Source: Shewanellaceae bacterium (GTDB taxonomy: Bacteria > Pseudomonadota > Gammaproteobacteria > Enterobacterales > Shewanellaceae). From it: DNA of 7,710 bases. The notes beneath the pieces were generated by a model. That model saw only the letters and a list, made by a program, of their open reading frames with translations. It did not search any database and was not told the DNA's origin. Positions 1 through 5,578 of this stretch are shown here, one piece after another. Every line of letters starts with the position of its first letter. Position 1 is the stretch's first letter. A program made the position numbers and the translations under genes. The DNA lies in the NCBI GenBank assembly GCA_016779685.1, contig JADHND010000072.1, forward strand, positions 1 through 7,710, read 5' to 3'.

Positions 1-1444
1 AAACATGGGCGCAGCCATGGTAAAAGAAGTTGCATCTAAAGCCAATGATGCAGCTGGTGACGGCACGACAACGGCCACAGTCTTAGCACAATCCATTGTC
101 AATGAAGGCTTGAAAGCTGTTGCAGCGGGCATGAATCCAATGGATCTAAAGCGTGGTATTGACCGTGCGGTCGTGGTGGCGGTTGAGTCATTAAAAACCT
201 TATCACAACCTTGCGAAACCAACAAGTTTATTGCTCAGGTCGGTACCATTTCAGCCAATTCAGATAAAAACATTGGTGACATCATTGCGCAAGCGATGGA
301 AAAAGTGACTCAAGAAGGCGTGATCACTGTCGAAGAAGGTCAAGCTTTAGAAAATGAATTGGATGTGGTAGAAGGCATGCAGTTCGATCGTGGTTATTTA
401 TCACCTTATTTTGTCAACAACCACGAACGTGGTTCAGTTGAATTGGATAACCCATTCGTTTTATTGGTCGACAAAAAAATCTCCAACATTCGCGAAATGT
501 TGCCTGTATTAGAAAATCTTTCTAAAGCAGGTAAACCTTTGTTACTGATTGCAGAAGACGTTGAAGGTGAAGCCTTAGCGACTTTAGTCGTGAACAACAT
601 GCGTGGCATTGTTAAGGTCGCAGCAGTTAAAGCACCTGGTTTTGGCGATCGCCGCAAAGCGATGTTGCAAGACATTGCTATCTTAACCAACGGTACTGTT
701 ATTTCAGAAGAAATTGGTGGTTCATTAGAAGCAGCAACTTTAGAAGATTTAGGAACGGCTAAGCGCATAGTGATCACCAAAGACACCACCACTGTTATTG
801 ATGGCGCTGGTACAGAAGAAAACATCACTGCACGTGTAACCCAAATCAGAAAGCAAATCAACGATGCGAGCTCAGATTACGATAGAGAGAAGTTGCAAGA
901 GCGTATGGCTAAATTAGCTGGCGGTGTTGCTGTGATCAAAGTCGGTGCAGCGACTGAAATCGAAATGAAAGAGAAAAAAGCGCGTGTTGAAGATGCGTTG
1001 CATGCAACTCGTGCAGCCGTTGAAGAAGGCATTGTTGCCGGTGGTGGCGTAGCCTTAGTGCGTGTTGCCAGTAAGATTGAAGTTGAAGCTGAAAATGAAG
1101 ATCAAGCGCACGGCGTTAAAATTGCACTACGTGCGATGGAAGCACCTTTGCGTCAAATCTCAACCAATTCAGGCGCAGAAGCATCTGTTGTTGTCAATCG
1201 CGTTAAAGAAGGTACCGATAGTTTCGGTTACAACGCTGCTAACGACACCTATGGTGACATGCTTGAAATGGGTATTTTGGATCCAACCAAAGTTACGCGT
1301 TCTGCGCTTCAATTTGCAGCTTCCGTAGCTGGCTTGATGATCACCACTGAAGCCATGATCACAGAGTTGCCAAAAGAAGATAAAGCGATGCCTGATATGA
1401 GTGGCATGGGCGGCGGCATGGGCGGCGGCATGGGCATGATGTAA
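1..1444 (+). CDS. groEL: Chaperonin GroEL (60 kDa, Hsp60), 5'-truncated by window edge
   Basis: ATP-dependent cytoplasmic chaperonin. It forms a double seven-membered ring that folds proteins together with the GroES lid. The frame is open to the left edge, and the methionine at position 5 aligns with E. coli Met69, so about 68 N-terminal residues lie outside the window and that ATG is not the real start. Visible hallmarks, numbered from this Met, are the nucleotide-binding GDGTTT loop at 18-23 (E. coli 86-91, including the catalytic Asp87 equivalent), the apical segment with DRGYLSPYF and KISNIREMLP, the APGFGDRRK stretch, and the C-terminal equatorial AGGGVAL motif. The gene ends in a Gly-Met-rich flexible tail encoded by a short tandem repeat. 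The total, about 547 residues, is normal for the family. groES is expected just upstream, out of view. A strong terminator follows. Identification is essentially certain. Confidence 0.98.
   Translation, partial: NMGAAMVKEVASKANDAAGDGTTTATVLAQSIVNEGLKAVAAGMNPMDLKRGIDRAVVVAVESLKTLSQPCETNKFIAQVGTISANSDKNIGDIIAQAMEKVTQEGVITVEEGQALENELDVVEGMQFDRGYLSPYFVNNHERGSVELDNPFVLLVDKKISNIREMLPVLENLSKAGKPLLLIAEDVEGEALATLVVNNMRGIVKVAAVKAPGFGDRRKAMLQDIAILTNGTVISEEIGGSLEAATLEDLGTAKRIVITKDTTTVIDGAGTEENITARVTQIRKQINDASSDYDREKLQERMAKLAGGVAVIKVGAATEIEMKEKKARVEDALHATRAAVEEGIVAGGGVALVRVASKIEVEAENEDQAHGVKIALRAMEAPLRQISTNSGAEASVVVNRVKEGTDSFGYNAANDTYGDMLEMGILDPTKVTRSALQFAASVAGLMITTEAMITELPKEDKAMPDMSGMGGGMGGGMGMM
1403..1435 (+). 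repeat. 12-bp tandem repeat encoding the GroEL GGM tail
   Basis: The unit GGCATGGGCGGC occurs twice in full (1403-1414, 1415-1426) and once in part (1427-1435). It encodes the Gly-Met repeats of the GroEL tail, which in this family projects into the ring cavity. Near-identical codons make it a true DNA-level tandem repeat that could gain or lose units by slippage. Confidence 0.85.
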
Positions 1445-1485
1445 ACCCCCCCGTTCAAATCTTGTGTTTGTTTGACGCATACAAT

Positions 1486-1521
1486 AAATCCTTTTGCTAT
1501 CACGGCAAAAGGATTTTTTTT
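1486..1521 (+). terminator. Rho-independent terminator of groEL
   Basis: A perfect 12-bp stem has arms AAATCCTTTTGC (1486-1497) and GCAAAAGGATTT (1505-1516) around a 7-base loop, and a run of eight T ends at 1521. It starts 41 bases after the groEL stop codon, so it very likely ends the groESL transcript. The downstream gene at 1580 would then need its own promoter or read-through. The opposite strand has only a short A run in the stem, so strong bidirectional action is not obvious. Confidence 0.93.
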
Positions 1522-1574
1522 ACTGGCATAGATTCTGCTTGAATGTTGTATTCGCAATATGCCCTTAAAATAGG

Positions 1575-1586
1575 TCTTCATGAAGA
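1575..1586. repeat. 12-bp perfect palindrome across a start codon
   Basis: TCTTCATGAAGA is its own reverse complement and is centred on the ATG of the gene at 1580. It could hinder ribosome access as a small hairpin or be a protein-binding site, but at this length chance is also a fair explanation. Confidence 0.4.
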
Positions 1587-2038
1587 TAACATCCAATCCA
1601 AAGTTGCATTGGCGCAAATTTATTGAACTAGGCTATTTTGTTGGATATCTTATCAAAGCCCACAGTGTGCATAGGCACAGCTCGCTGATCATGTGGCAAC
1701 GGGCTTTTGGGTTGCGGATTGAGCGAGTAAAAAAAACCACTCAGCAGTTACGTCGCTTTGTAACCCGTCTGGGCTACCGTCGCTTACATTGGCTGTCGTT
1801 GTTGATACAATGGTCTCAGCTAAAGCGTAAGCAGCGTTTATTGCAGCAGGTGAAACGGAACAAACAAGTTGATTACAAACATTTTCTCGACCGCGCAAGC
1901 CGTTTAACGAAGAGACGCAAAGTACTCCGCGAACTTCATTGGTACAATCAAAAAGTGAAGTGGGTGCGCGCTACCATGAACCTATCCTTACACTGGAAAA
2001 GATTTTATAAAAAAATCGAACCTGATGATTTATACTAA
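1580..2038 (+). CDS. Hypothetical very basic, Trp-rich protein with four LHW motifs
   Basis: I do not recognise this 152-residue protein. By my count 38 residues are Lys or Arg and only 8 are Asp or Glu, so its net charge is about +30. It has seven Trp and an LHW tripeptide four times (residues 9-11, 69-71, 119-121, 137-139). Residues 15-25 form a short hydrophobic patch, too short for a clear membrane helix, and no signal peptide is seen. Residues 79-119 look like a long charged helix with KRK and KRRK clusters. This composition would fit nucleic-acid or anionic-membrane binding, but that is inference only. A weak Shine-Dalgarno-like TAGGT lies 4 bases before the ATG. Codon use resembles the neighbours, with many CGT/CGC and TTA/TTG codons, and the frame stays open without stops. 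Together these support a real gene. It stands alone between the groEL terminator and the regulator promoter. A spurious open frame is less likely but cannot be excluded. Confidence 0.68.
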   Translation: MKITSNPKLHWRKFIELGYFVGYLIKAHSVHRHSSLIMWQRAFGLRIERVKKTTQQLRRFVTRLGYRRLHWLSLLIQWSQLKRKQRLLQQVKRNKQVDYKHFLDRASRLTKRRKVLRELHWYNQKVKWVRATMNLSLHWKRFYKKIEPDDLY

Positions 2039-2070
2039 GAGCAACTAAGGCAAAATACTTCCGCTTTTGA

Positions 2071-2099
2071 TTGACAATATCGTCTCCTTTCTATAACAT
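2071..2099 (+). promoter_or_regulatory. Putative sigma70-type promoter of the regulator-cydAB unit
   Basis: A perfect -35 hexamer TTGACA lies at 2071-2076. Possible -10 elements are TATAAC at 2092-2097 (spacer 15) or the overlapping TAACAT at 2094-2099 (spacer 17, weaker hexamer). Transcription would start near 2104-2108, giving a leader of about 65 bases before the regulator ATG at 2171. The inverted repeats begin exactly where the start site would fall, which is a classic arrangement for repression. Confidence 0.6.
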
Positions 2100-2103
2100 T
2101 TCA

Positions 2104-2136
2104 AAAAATTCTGAAAATTCAGAAATCCGAATTTTT
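2104..2136. promoter_or_regulatory. Nested inverted repeats, candidate operator
   Basis: Two inverted repeats interlock. The inner one is TTCTGAA-AA-TTCAGAA (2109-2124), 7-bp arms with a 2-base spacer. The outer one pairs AAAAATTC (2104-2111) with GAATTTTT (2129-2136). Near-perfect AT-rich dyads of 16-20 bp are the usual binding sites of MarR-type winged-helix dimers, and the next gene encodes such a protein. Autoregulation, and through the shared transcript control of cydAB, is therefore a reasonable inference. The dyads could instead fold as a leader RNA hairpin, but they are not followed by a T run typical of a terminator. Confidence 0.55.
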
Positions 2137-2170
2137 CAAACAGACTTATCAAGCTAACTTTGGAATCGGT

Positions 2171-2716
2171 ATGACGGAATTACCACAATCAAATTACGAA
2201 CTTATCATGCATTTTGGAGACATGGGCAGTCGCTGGGGATTTAATCGAACCGTCGGTCAAATTTTTGCGCTGTTGTTTGTAAGCCCAGAGCCTATCCATG
2301 CCGAACACATCGCCGCCACCTTACGTATTAGTCGTAGTAATGTCAGTATGAGCTTGAAGGAGCTTCAAGCTTGGAAACTGATTCAAATTAAGCATCGCCC
2401 CCAAGATCGCAAGGAATATTTTGCAGTGGCTGGAACGGTGTGGATTATGGCTAAAGCGGTGCTTGAGCAACGCGTCCAGCGTGAACTCGCTCCGACCGTG
2501 ACCTTGTTAAAACAGCACTTGTCTACGGTTGAAGCAGAGAAACAACATCAGTCTTTAAGAGAGCAAACGGAACAGCTGCTCACTTTACTTCAATGGGTTC
2601 AACAACTGGCCGATCAGGTGCAGCAGTTGGAACCGAGTCAAATCGAGTCTTTTGTTAAATTGGTACGCCGGGTTAGCAAGATGCTTGCCTTCAAAAACAA
2701 GGTTGTTTTTAAATAA
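2171..2716 (+). CDS. GbsR/MarR-type transcriptional regulator
   Basis: Predicted cytoplasmic winged-helix DNA-binding regulator of the GbsR group (COG1510-like), 181 residues, normal for the group. The helix-turn-helix spans about residues 42-69: IHAEHIAATLRIS, then a recognition helix SRSNVSMSLKEL. The wing follows at about 70-86 with the basic turn RPQDRKEYF, a pattern typical of this family. Residues 95-150 are rich in Gln, Leu and Glu and probably form the dimerising helices. The ATG has only a weak upstream GGAA (2162-2165), but alignment of the MGSRWGFNRT region with the family N-terminus supports this start. It lies 48 bases upstream of cydA in the same direction, so it probably regulates the oxidase operon and itself. 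GbsR in Bacillus responds to choline; nothing here suggests that ligand, and the effector is unknown. Confidence 0.88.
   Translation: MTELPQSNYELIMHFGDMGSRWGFNRTVGQIFALLFVSPEPIHAEHIAATLRISRSNVSMSLKELQAWKLIQIKHRPQDRKEYFAVAGTVWIMAKAVLEQRVQRELAPTVTLLKQHLSTVEAEKQHQSLREQTEQLLTLLQWVQQLADQVQQLEPSQIESFVKLVRRVSKMLAFKNKVVFK
2351..2371. repeat. Inverted repeat inside the regulator gene
   Basis: AGCTTGAAG (2351-2359) and CTTCAAGCT (2363-2371) are perfect 9-bp complementary arms around a 3-base loop. Two further G-U pairs are possible in RNA at the base of the stem. It sits in the codons of the recognition helix. It may form an mRNA hairpin or be a fortuitous result of the Leu-Lys-Glu-Leu-Gln-Ala codons. 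Confidence 0.5.
2693..2710. promoter_or_regulatory. Palindrome before cydA, possible second operator
   Basis: AAAAACAAGGTTGTTTTT is an inverted repeat with 8-bp arms and a 2-base centre. It covers the last codons of the regulator gene and ends 54 bases before the cydA start codon. The 2-base loop makes it a poor RNA hairpin, and no T run follows directly, so a protein-binding site seems likelier than a terminator. Its sequence differs from the dyads at 2104-2136, so binding by the same regulator is uncertain. Confidence 0.4.
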
Positions 2717-2764
2717 TTTTATTAACTTTAAGTACGAGTCTTTGTGCTCGCAAGTGAGAATTAA

Positions 2765-4108
2765 ATGCTAGATACCTTAGTTCTATCTCGGATGCAATTT
2801 GCTGCTAACATCACCTTTCATATCCTTTTTCCAACCATCACCATTGCCTTATGTTGGTTTTTGCTCTTTTTTAAGGTGCGCTCTAATCAAACGGGTGATC
2901 CCATTTGGGCCAAAGTCTACCAGTTTTGGGTTAAAATTTTTGCATTGACTTTTGCTCTTGGGGTGGTCAGTGGTGTCACCATGTCATTTCAATTTGGTAC
3001 CAACTGGCCAGGTTTTATGGAAAAAGTTGGCAATATTGCAGGCCCTTTGCTTGGTTATGAAGTGCTGGTGGCCTTTTTTATGGAAGCAACCTTTTTAGGG
3101 ATTATGTTGTTTGGGGCATCGAAGGTGTCTAAGCGCGTCCATACCCTGGCGACTTTGTTGGTGGCGGTCGGCACCACCTTATCCTCATTTTGGATCATCG
3201 TCTTGGATTCCTGGATGCAAACCCCAGCAGGGTATGAAATTCGAGATGGGATTGTATTTGCTCAAGATTGGTTGGCTATTATTTTTAATCCGTCGATGCC
3301 GTATAGATTTGTGCATATGTTGTTGGCATCCTTTTTAACATCATCTTTTCTGATTATAGGTGTATCTAGCTACCAGATTTTACAAGATAAGAAGCATCAA
3401 GCCGCTTGGAAAGCCCTTCGAGTCGCTTTGACAGTGGCTGTGGTGTTGGCGCCGATCCAAATGATTGCTGGTGATTTTCATGGTTTGAATACCCTTGAGC
3501 ATCAGCCTCAAAAAGTAGCGGCAATGGAAGGCATCTGGGAAACCGAGTCGGGGGTGCCGATGCTGTTGTTTGCTGTGCCAGATGCCAAGACCAGAAGCAA
3601 TCACTTTGAAGTGCCTATTCCCCATGTGGCCAGTCTCATCTTAACACATCAGTGGGATGGTGAGATCCAAGGTGTAAATGACTTTGAAGGCGCTCATCCG
3701 CCGGTGGCTCCATTGTTTTTCTCTTTTCGGATCATGGTCGGTTCGGGTGTGCTCATGATATTGATGGCGTTTTATACTTACTGGCGCTTACAGCGTGCTA
3801 GCATCGGTACCCGTCACTTACAAGTTTTGGTAGCGATGACTTTCATGGGCTGGATTGCAACCGTGGCCGGCTGGTATATCACTGAGATGGGGCGGCAGCC
3901 GTTTTTGGTAACAGGTATTTTACGTACCGCAGATGCTGTGACGCAAACGCCTTCAAGTTACGTTGGGATGACGTTAGCAGCTTATTTGATGATGTACGCC
4001 TTCATGTTGGTGGCTTATATTAAGACGGTCTTTATGTTGGCACGTAAGCAGGTGAACGCAGCGCCCACCTCCGATACAAAGTTTGAGCAACAAGGGGTGG
4101 TTGCATGA
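2765..4108 (+). CDS. cydA: Cytochrome bd-type quinol oxidase subunit I (CydA/CioA, short Q-loop)
   Basis: Membrane subunit that oxidises quinol and reduces oxygen to water, carrying all three haems (b558, b595 and d or a variant) with CydB. About nine membrane helices are visible. Conserved residues line up with E. coli CydA: His19 (haem ligand), Glu99 and Glu107 (proton path and haem region), His184 (E. coli His186) and Met324 in the FRIM motif (E. coli Met393) as b558 ligands, Lys250 and Glu255 for quinol binding, and GRQP at 376-379. The segment GDFHGLNTLEHQP at 236-248 is typical of the cyanide-insensitive CioA branch. The protein has 447 residues against 522 in E. coli, and the Q-loop between helices 6 and 7 is only about 80 residues, so it lacks the C-terminal Q-loop insert. 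A GTGAG ribosome site (2754-2758) precedes the ATG. Cyanide insensitivity itself cannot be read from sequence. cioA would be an equally good symbol. Confidence 0.95.
   Translation: MLDTLVLSRMQFAANITFHILFPTITIALCWFLLFFKVRSNQTGDPIWAKVYQFWVKIFALTFALGVVSGVTMSFQFGTNWPGFMEKVGNIAGPLLGYEVLVAFFMEATFLGIMLFGASKVSKRVHTLATLLVAVGTTLSSFWIIVLDSWMQTPAGYEIRDGIVFAQDWLAIIFNPSMPYRFVHMLLASFLTSSFLIIGVSSYQILQDKKHQAAWKALRVALTVAVVLAPIQMIAGDFHGLNTLEHQPQKVAAMEGIWETESGVPMLLFAVPDAKTRSNHFEVPIPHVASLILTHQWDGEIQGVNDFEGAHPPVAPLFFSFRIMVGSGVLMILMAFYTYWRLQRASIGTRHLQVLVAMTFMGWIATVAGWYITEMGRQPFLVTGILRTADAVTQTPSSYVGMTLAAYLMMYAFMLVAYIKTVFMLARKQVNAAPTSDTKFEQQGVVA
4092..4097 (+). promoter_or_regulatory. Shine-Dalgarno site selecting the cydB start
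   Basis: AAGGGG lies inside the last codons of cydA. It is 7 bases before the ATG at 4105, which overlaps the cydA stop codon as ATGA, and 10 bases before a second in-frame ATG at 4108. The spacing favours 4105 and fits translational coupling of the two subunits. Confidence 0.65.
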
Positions 4109-5109
4109 TGGATTCGATGGACACTTGGATTCCGGTTGCTTACTGGGCTTTATTGGGTTTTGCAGCGTTGGTGTATGCCGTTTTAGATGGTTATGACTTA
4201 GGCATTGGCATGCTACTGCCGATGCAGAACAAAACCGATCGTGACCATATGGTGGCTTCAATTGGTCCGTTCTGGGACGCAAATGAAACTTGGTTGGTGC
4301 TGATTGTGGGCTTGTTGCTGATTGCTTTTCCACAGGCGCATTCTGTTATTTTATTCCACTTGTACTTGCCTATTTTTGTGATGCTAGTAGGACTTATCAT
4401 GCGTGGTATGGCATTTGATTTTCGCGTGAAAGCAGCTCCGCATCATCGGTTGTATTGGGACTATGCGTTTAAATTCGGTTCTGCCATCACTGCGTTGTCG
4501 CAGGGATATATGTTGGGGCGTTATGTGACAGGTTTTGACACTTCATTAGGTGCCTATTTGTTTGCCGCTTTGAGTGCTTATGGTGTGACCACCGCCTATT
4601 GTTTTATCGGCAGTGCTTGGTTGATTATCAAAGCCGAAGCGAGTTTGCAGCAGCGTGCTGTGCGCTGGATGCGGGTGTTGACGAAAGCATTGTTCGGCGG
4701 GTTGGTATTGATAGGGTTGTTGTCATTAAATGCCTATCCAGATGTGTTGCATACCGCTGATAACGCGCAACAGACGGGATTGCTGTTCGTCTTGCTTGGT
4801 TTAAGCGCAGCGTTGATGTGGGCGCTTGCTCGTCAGCTCAATGTCATTCAATACAATCCGCAATGTCAACAAACGCGTCCTTTTGTTATAGCCATTGGGT
4901 TATTTGCCTTGTGGTTTGCGGCCCTCGCTTCAGTGGTGTTCCCTTATATTGTTCCTGGGCAGATGACGGTATGGGCGGTCGCCAGTGCTTCTGAATCTTT
5001 GTGGTTCTTATTGATAGGAGCGATGGTGGTGATACCAGCTATCTTGGGCTATACCGGGTTTGTGTATTGGACTTTTCGAGGTAAATTATCTGAACTTAGC
5101 TATGAATAA
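4105..5109 (+). CDS. cydB: Cytochrome bd-type quinol oxidase subunit II (CydB/CioB)
   Basis: Second integral-membrane subunit of the bd-type oxidase. It carries no haem of its own in known structures but is required for assembly and the proton or oxygen path. The first helix ends in the family signature VLDGYDLGIGML (about residues 26-37), followed by WDANETWL at 57-64, matching Asp58 and its surroundings in E. coli CydB. About eight or nine hydrophobic helices follow. A late FPYIVPGQMTVWAVASASESL stretch (residues 279-299) is also typical. At 334 residues it is shorter than E. coli CydB (379) and matches the compact CioB type. It overlaps cydA by four bases, so equal expression is expected. 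No CydX-like or other small accessory subunit follows: the next gene is convergent, 7 bases away. cydCD assembly genes are not in the window. Confidence 0.95.
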   Translation: MMDSMDTWIPVAYWALLGFAALVYAVLDGYDLGIGMLLPMQNKTDRDHMVASIGPFWDANETWLVLIVGLLLIAFPQAHSVILFHLYLPIFVMLVGLIMRGMAFDFRVKAAPHHRLYWDYAFKFGSAITALSQGYMLGRYVTGFDTSLGAYLFAALSAYGVTTAYCFIGSAWLIIKAEASLQQRAVRWMRVLTKALFGGLVLIGLLSLNAYPDVLHTADNAQQTGLLFVLLGLSAALMWALARQLNVIQYNPQCQQTRPFVIAIGLFALWFAALASVVFPYIVPGQMTVWAVASASESLWFLLIGAMVVIPAILGYTGFVYWTFRGKLSELSYE

Positions 5110-5116
5110 TCTCATC

Positions 5117-5554
5117 TCATAGTGCCCACAGCAGGAGGTGACATGTGACGACAATTAACGTCAGGTGTTGCCTCAGTTGCTGATATTCGGGGGCGAGTTG
5201 GGCCAATAAATAAGTTTGCTCAAACCATCGAATGCCAACGTAAACCATGATCAATAACAGCAAGGCTAGGTGTCTGTTCCACGGCAGCAGCAGCCAGCCT
5301 GCCCATGCACCTAGTGCCATTCCATTGCTAACGTACAGCGTTAACTTCACCTGTGTGGCATTGTTCTTATCAGCACTTCGCCAAAGTGTTCCACTCAAAA
5401 AACTCGCAATCACGACACTGTAGCTCAAAAATAGAGTCTCGGGCTGACCCAATAGTTTGATGTGGCTCACATGCATCATTAAGGCGATAACAAAAGGAAG
5501 TAAGCCTGCATAACCAAGACGTTTAGCTAAGCGTTGATGTTCGGATGTATTCAT
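5117..5554 (-). CDS. DUF3429 family membrane protein
   Basis: Small inner-membrane protein of unknown function, 145 residues, normal for the family. Five hydrophobic segments are visible at about residues 14-30, 40-58, 72-91, 95-111 and 130-145. Family-like features are the early LGYAGLLPF, the IASFLSGTLW motif at 50-58 (compare the usual FLGGIHW) and the final YQQLRQHLTLIVV. The start is placed at Met 5554. An AAAAGG lies about 10 bases upstream of it, a slightly long but acceptable distance. It begins 24 bases after the AttH-like gene on the same strand, so it is probably the last gene of that operon. It ends 7 bases from the convergent cydB stop. No clear terminator was found for it, so its transcript may run into cydB antisense. 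Family assignment is by pattern recognition and fairly firm; the function is unknown. Confidence 0.82.
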   Translation of the reverse strand: MNTSEHQRLAKRLGYAGLLPFVIALMMHVSHIKLLGQPETLFLSYSVVIASFLSGTLWRSADKNNATQVKLTLYVSNGMALGAWAGWLLLPWNRHLALLLLIMVYVGIRWFEQTYLLAQLAPEYQQLRQHLTLIVVTCHLLLWAL

Positions 5555-5578
5555 ACGGCTAGTGCCTTTTGGTTGCGT

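Noticed and set aside
406..861. Minus-strand open frame of 151 codons within groEL
   Set aside because: It lies fully antisense to a highly conserved gene, and its protein has no recognisable feature. It is a by-product of groEL codon use.
1169..1617. Two minus-strand open frames over the groEL tail and terminator
   Set aside because: The His-Ala and Met-Pro-rich peptides are translations of the GGM tandem repeat on the wrong strand, and the frames run through the terminator.
1689..1898. Minus-strand 69-codon frame opposite the cationic gene
   Set aside because: The plus-strand frame is longer, has a ribosome site and neighbour-like codon use. The antisense peptide shows no family feature.
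2051..2069. Possible terminator after the cationic gene (CAAAA / TTTTG)
   Set aside because: Only five A-T-rich pairs with a 9-base loop and no proper T run.
2067..2080. FNR/ANR-like box upstream of the regulator-oxidase unit
   Set aside because: Only the half site TTGAT is present. The second half (AATAT) does not match ATCAA.
5133..5181. Very good Shine-Dalgarno AGGAGG followed by ATG-TGA and an overlapping GTG frame of 12 codons after cydB
   Set aside because: The peptide is far too short and hydrophilic for a CydX-type subunit and lies antisense to the DUF3429 gene. It is most likely chance.
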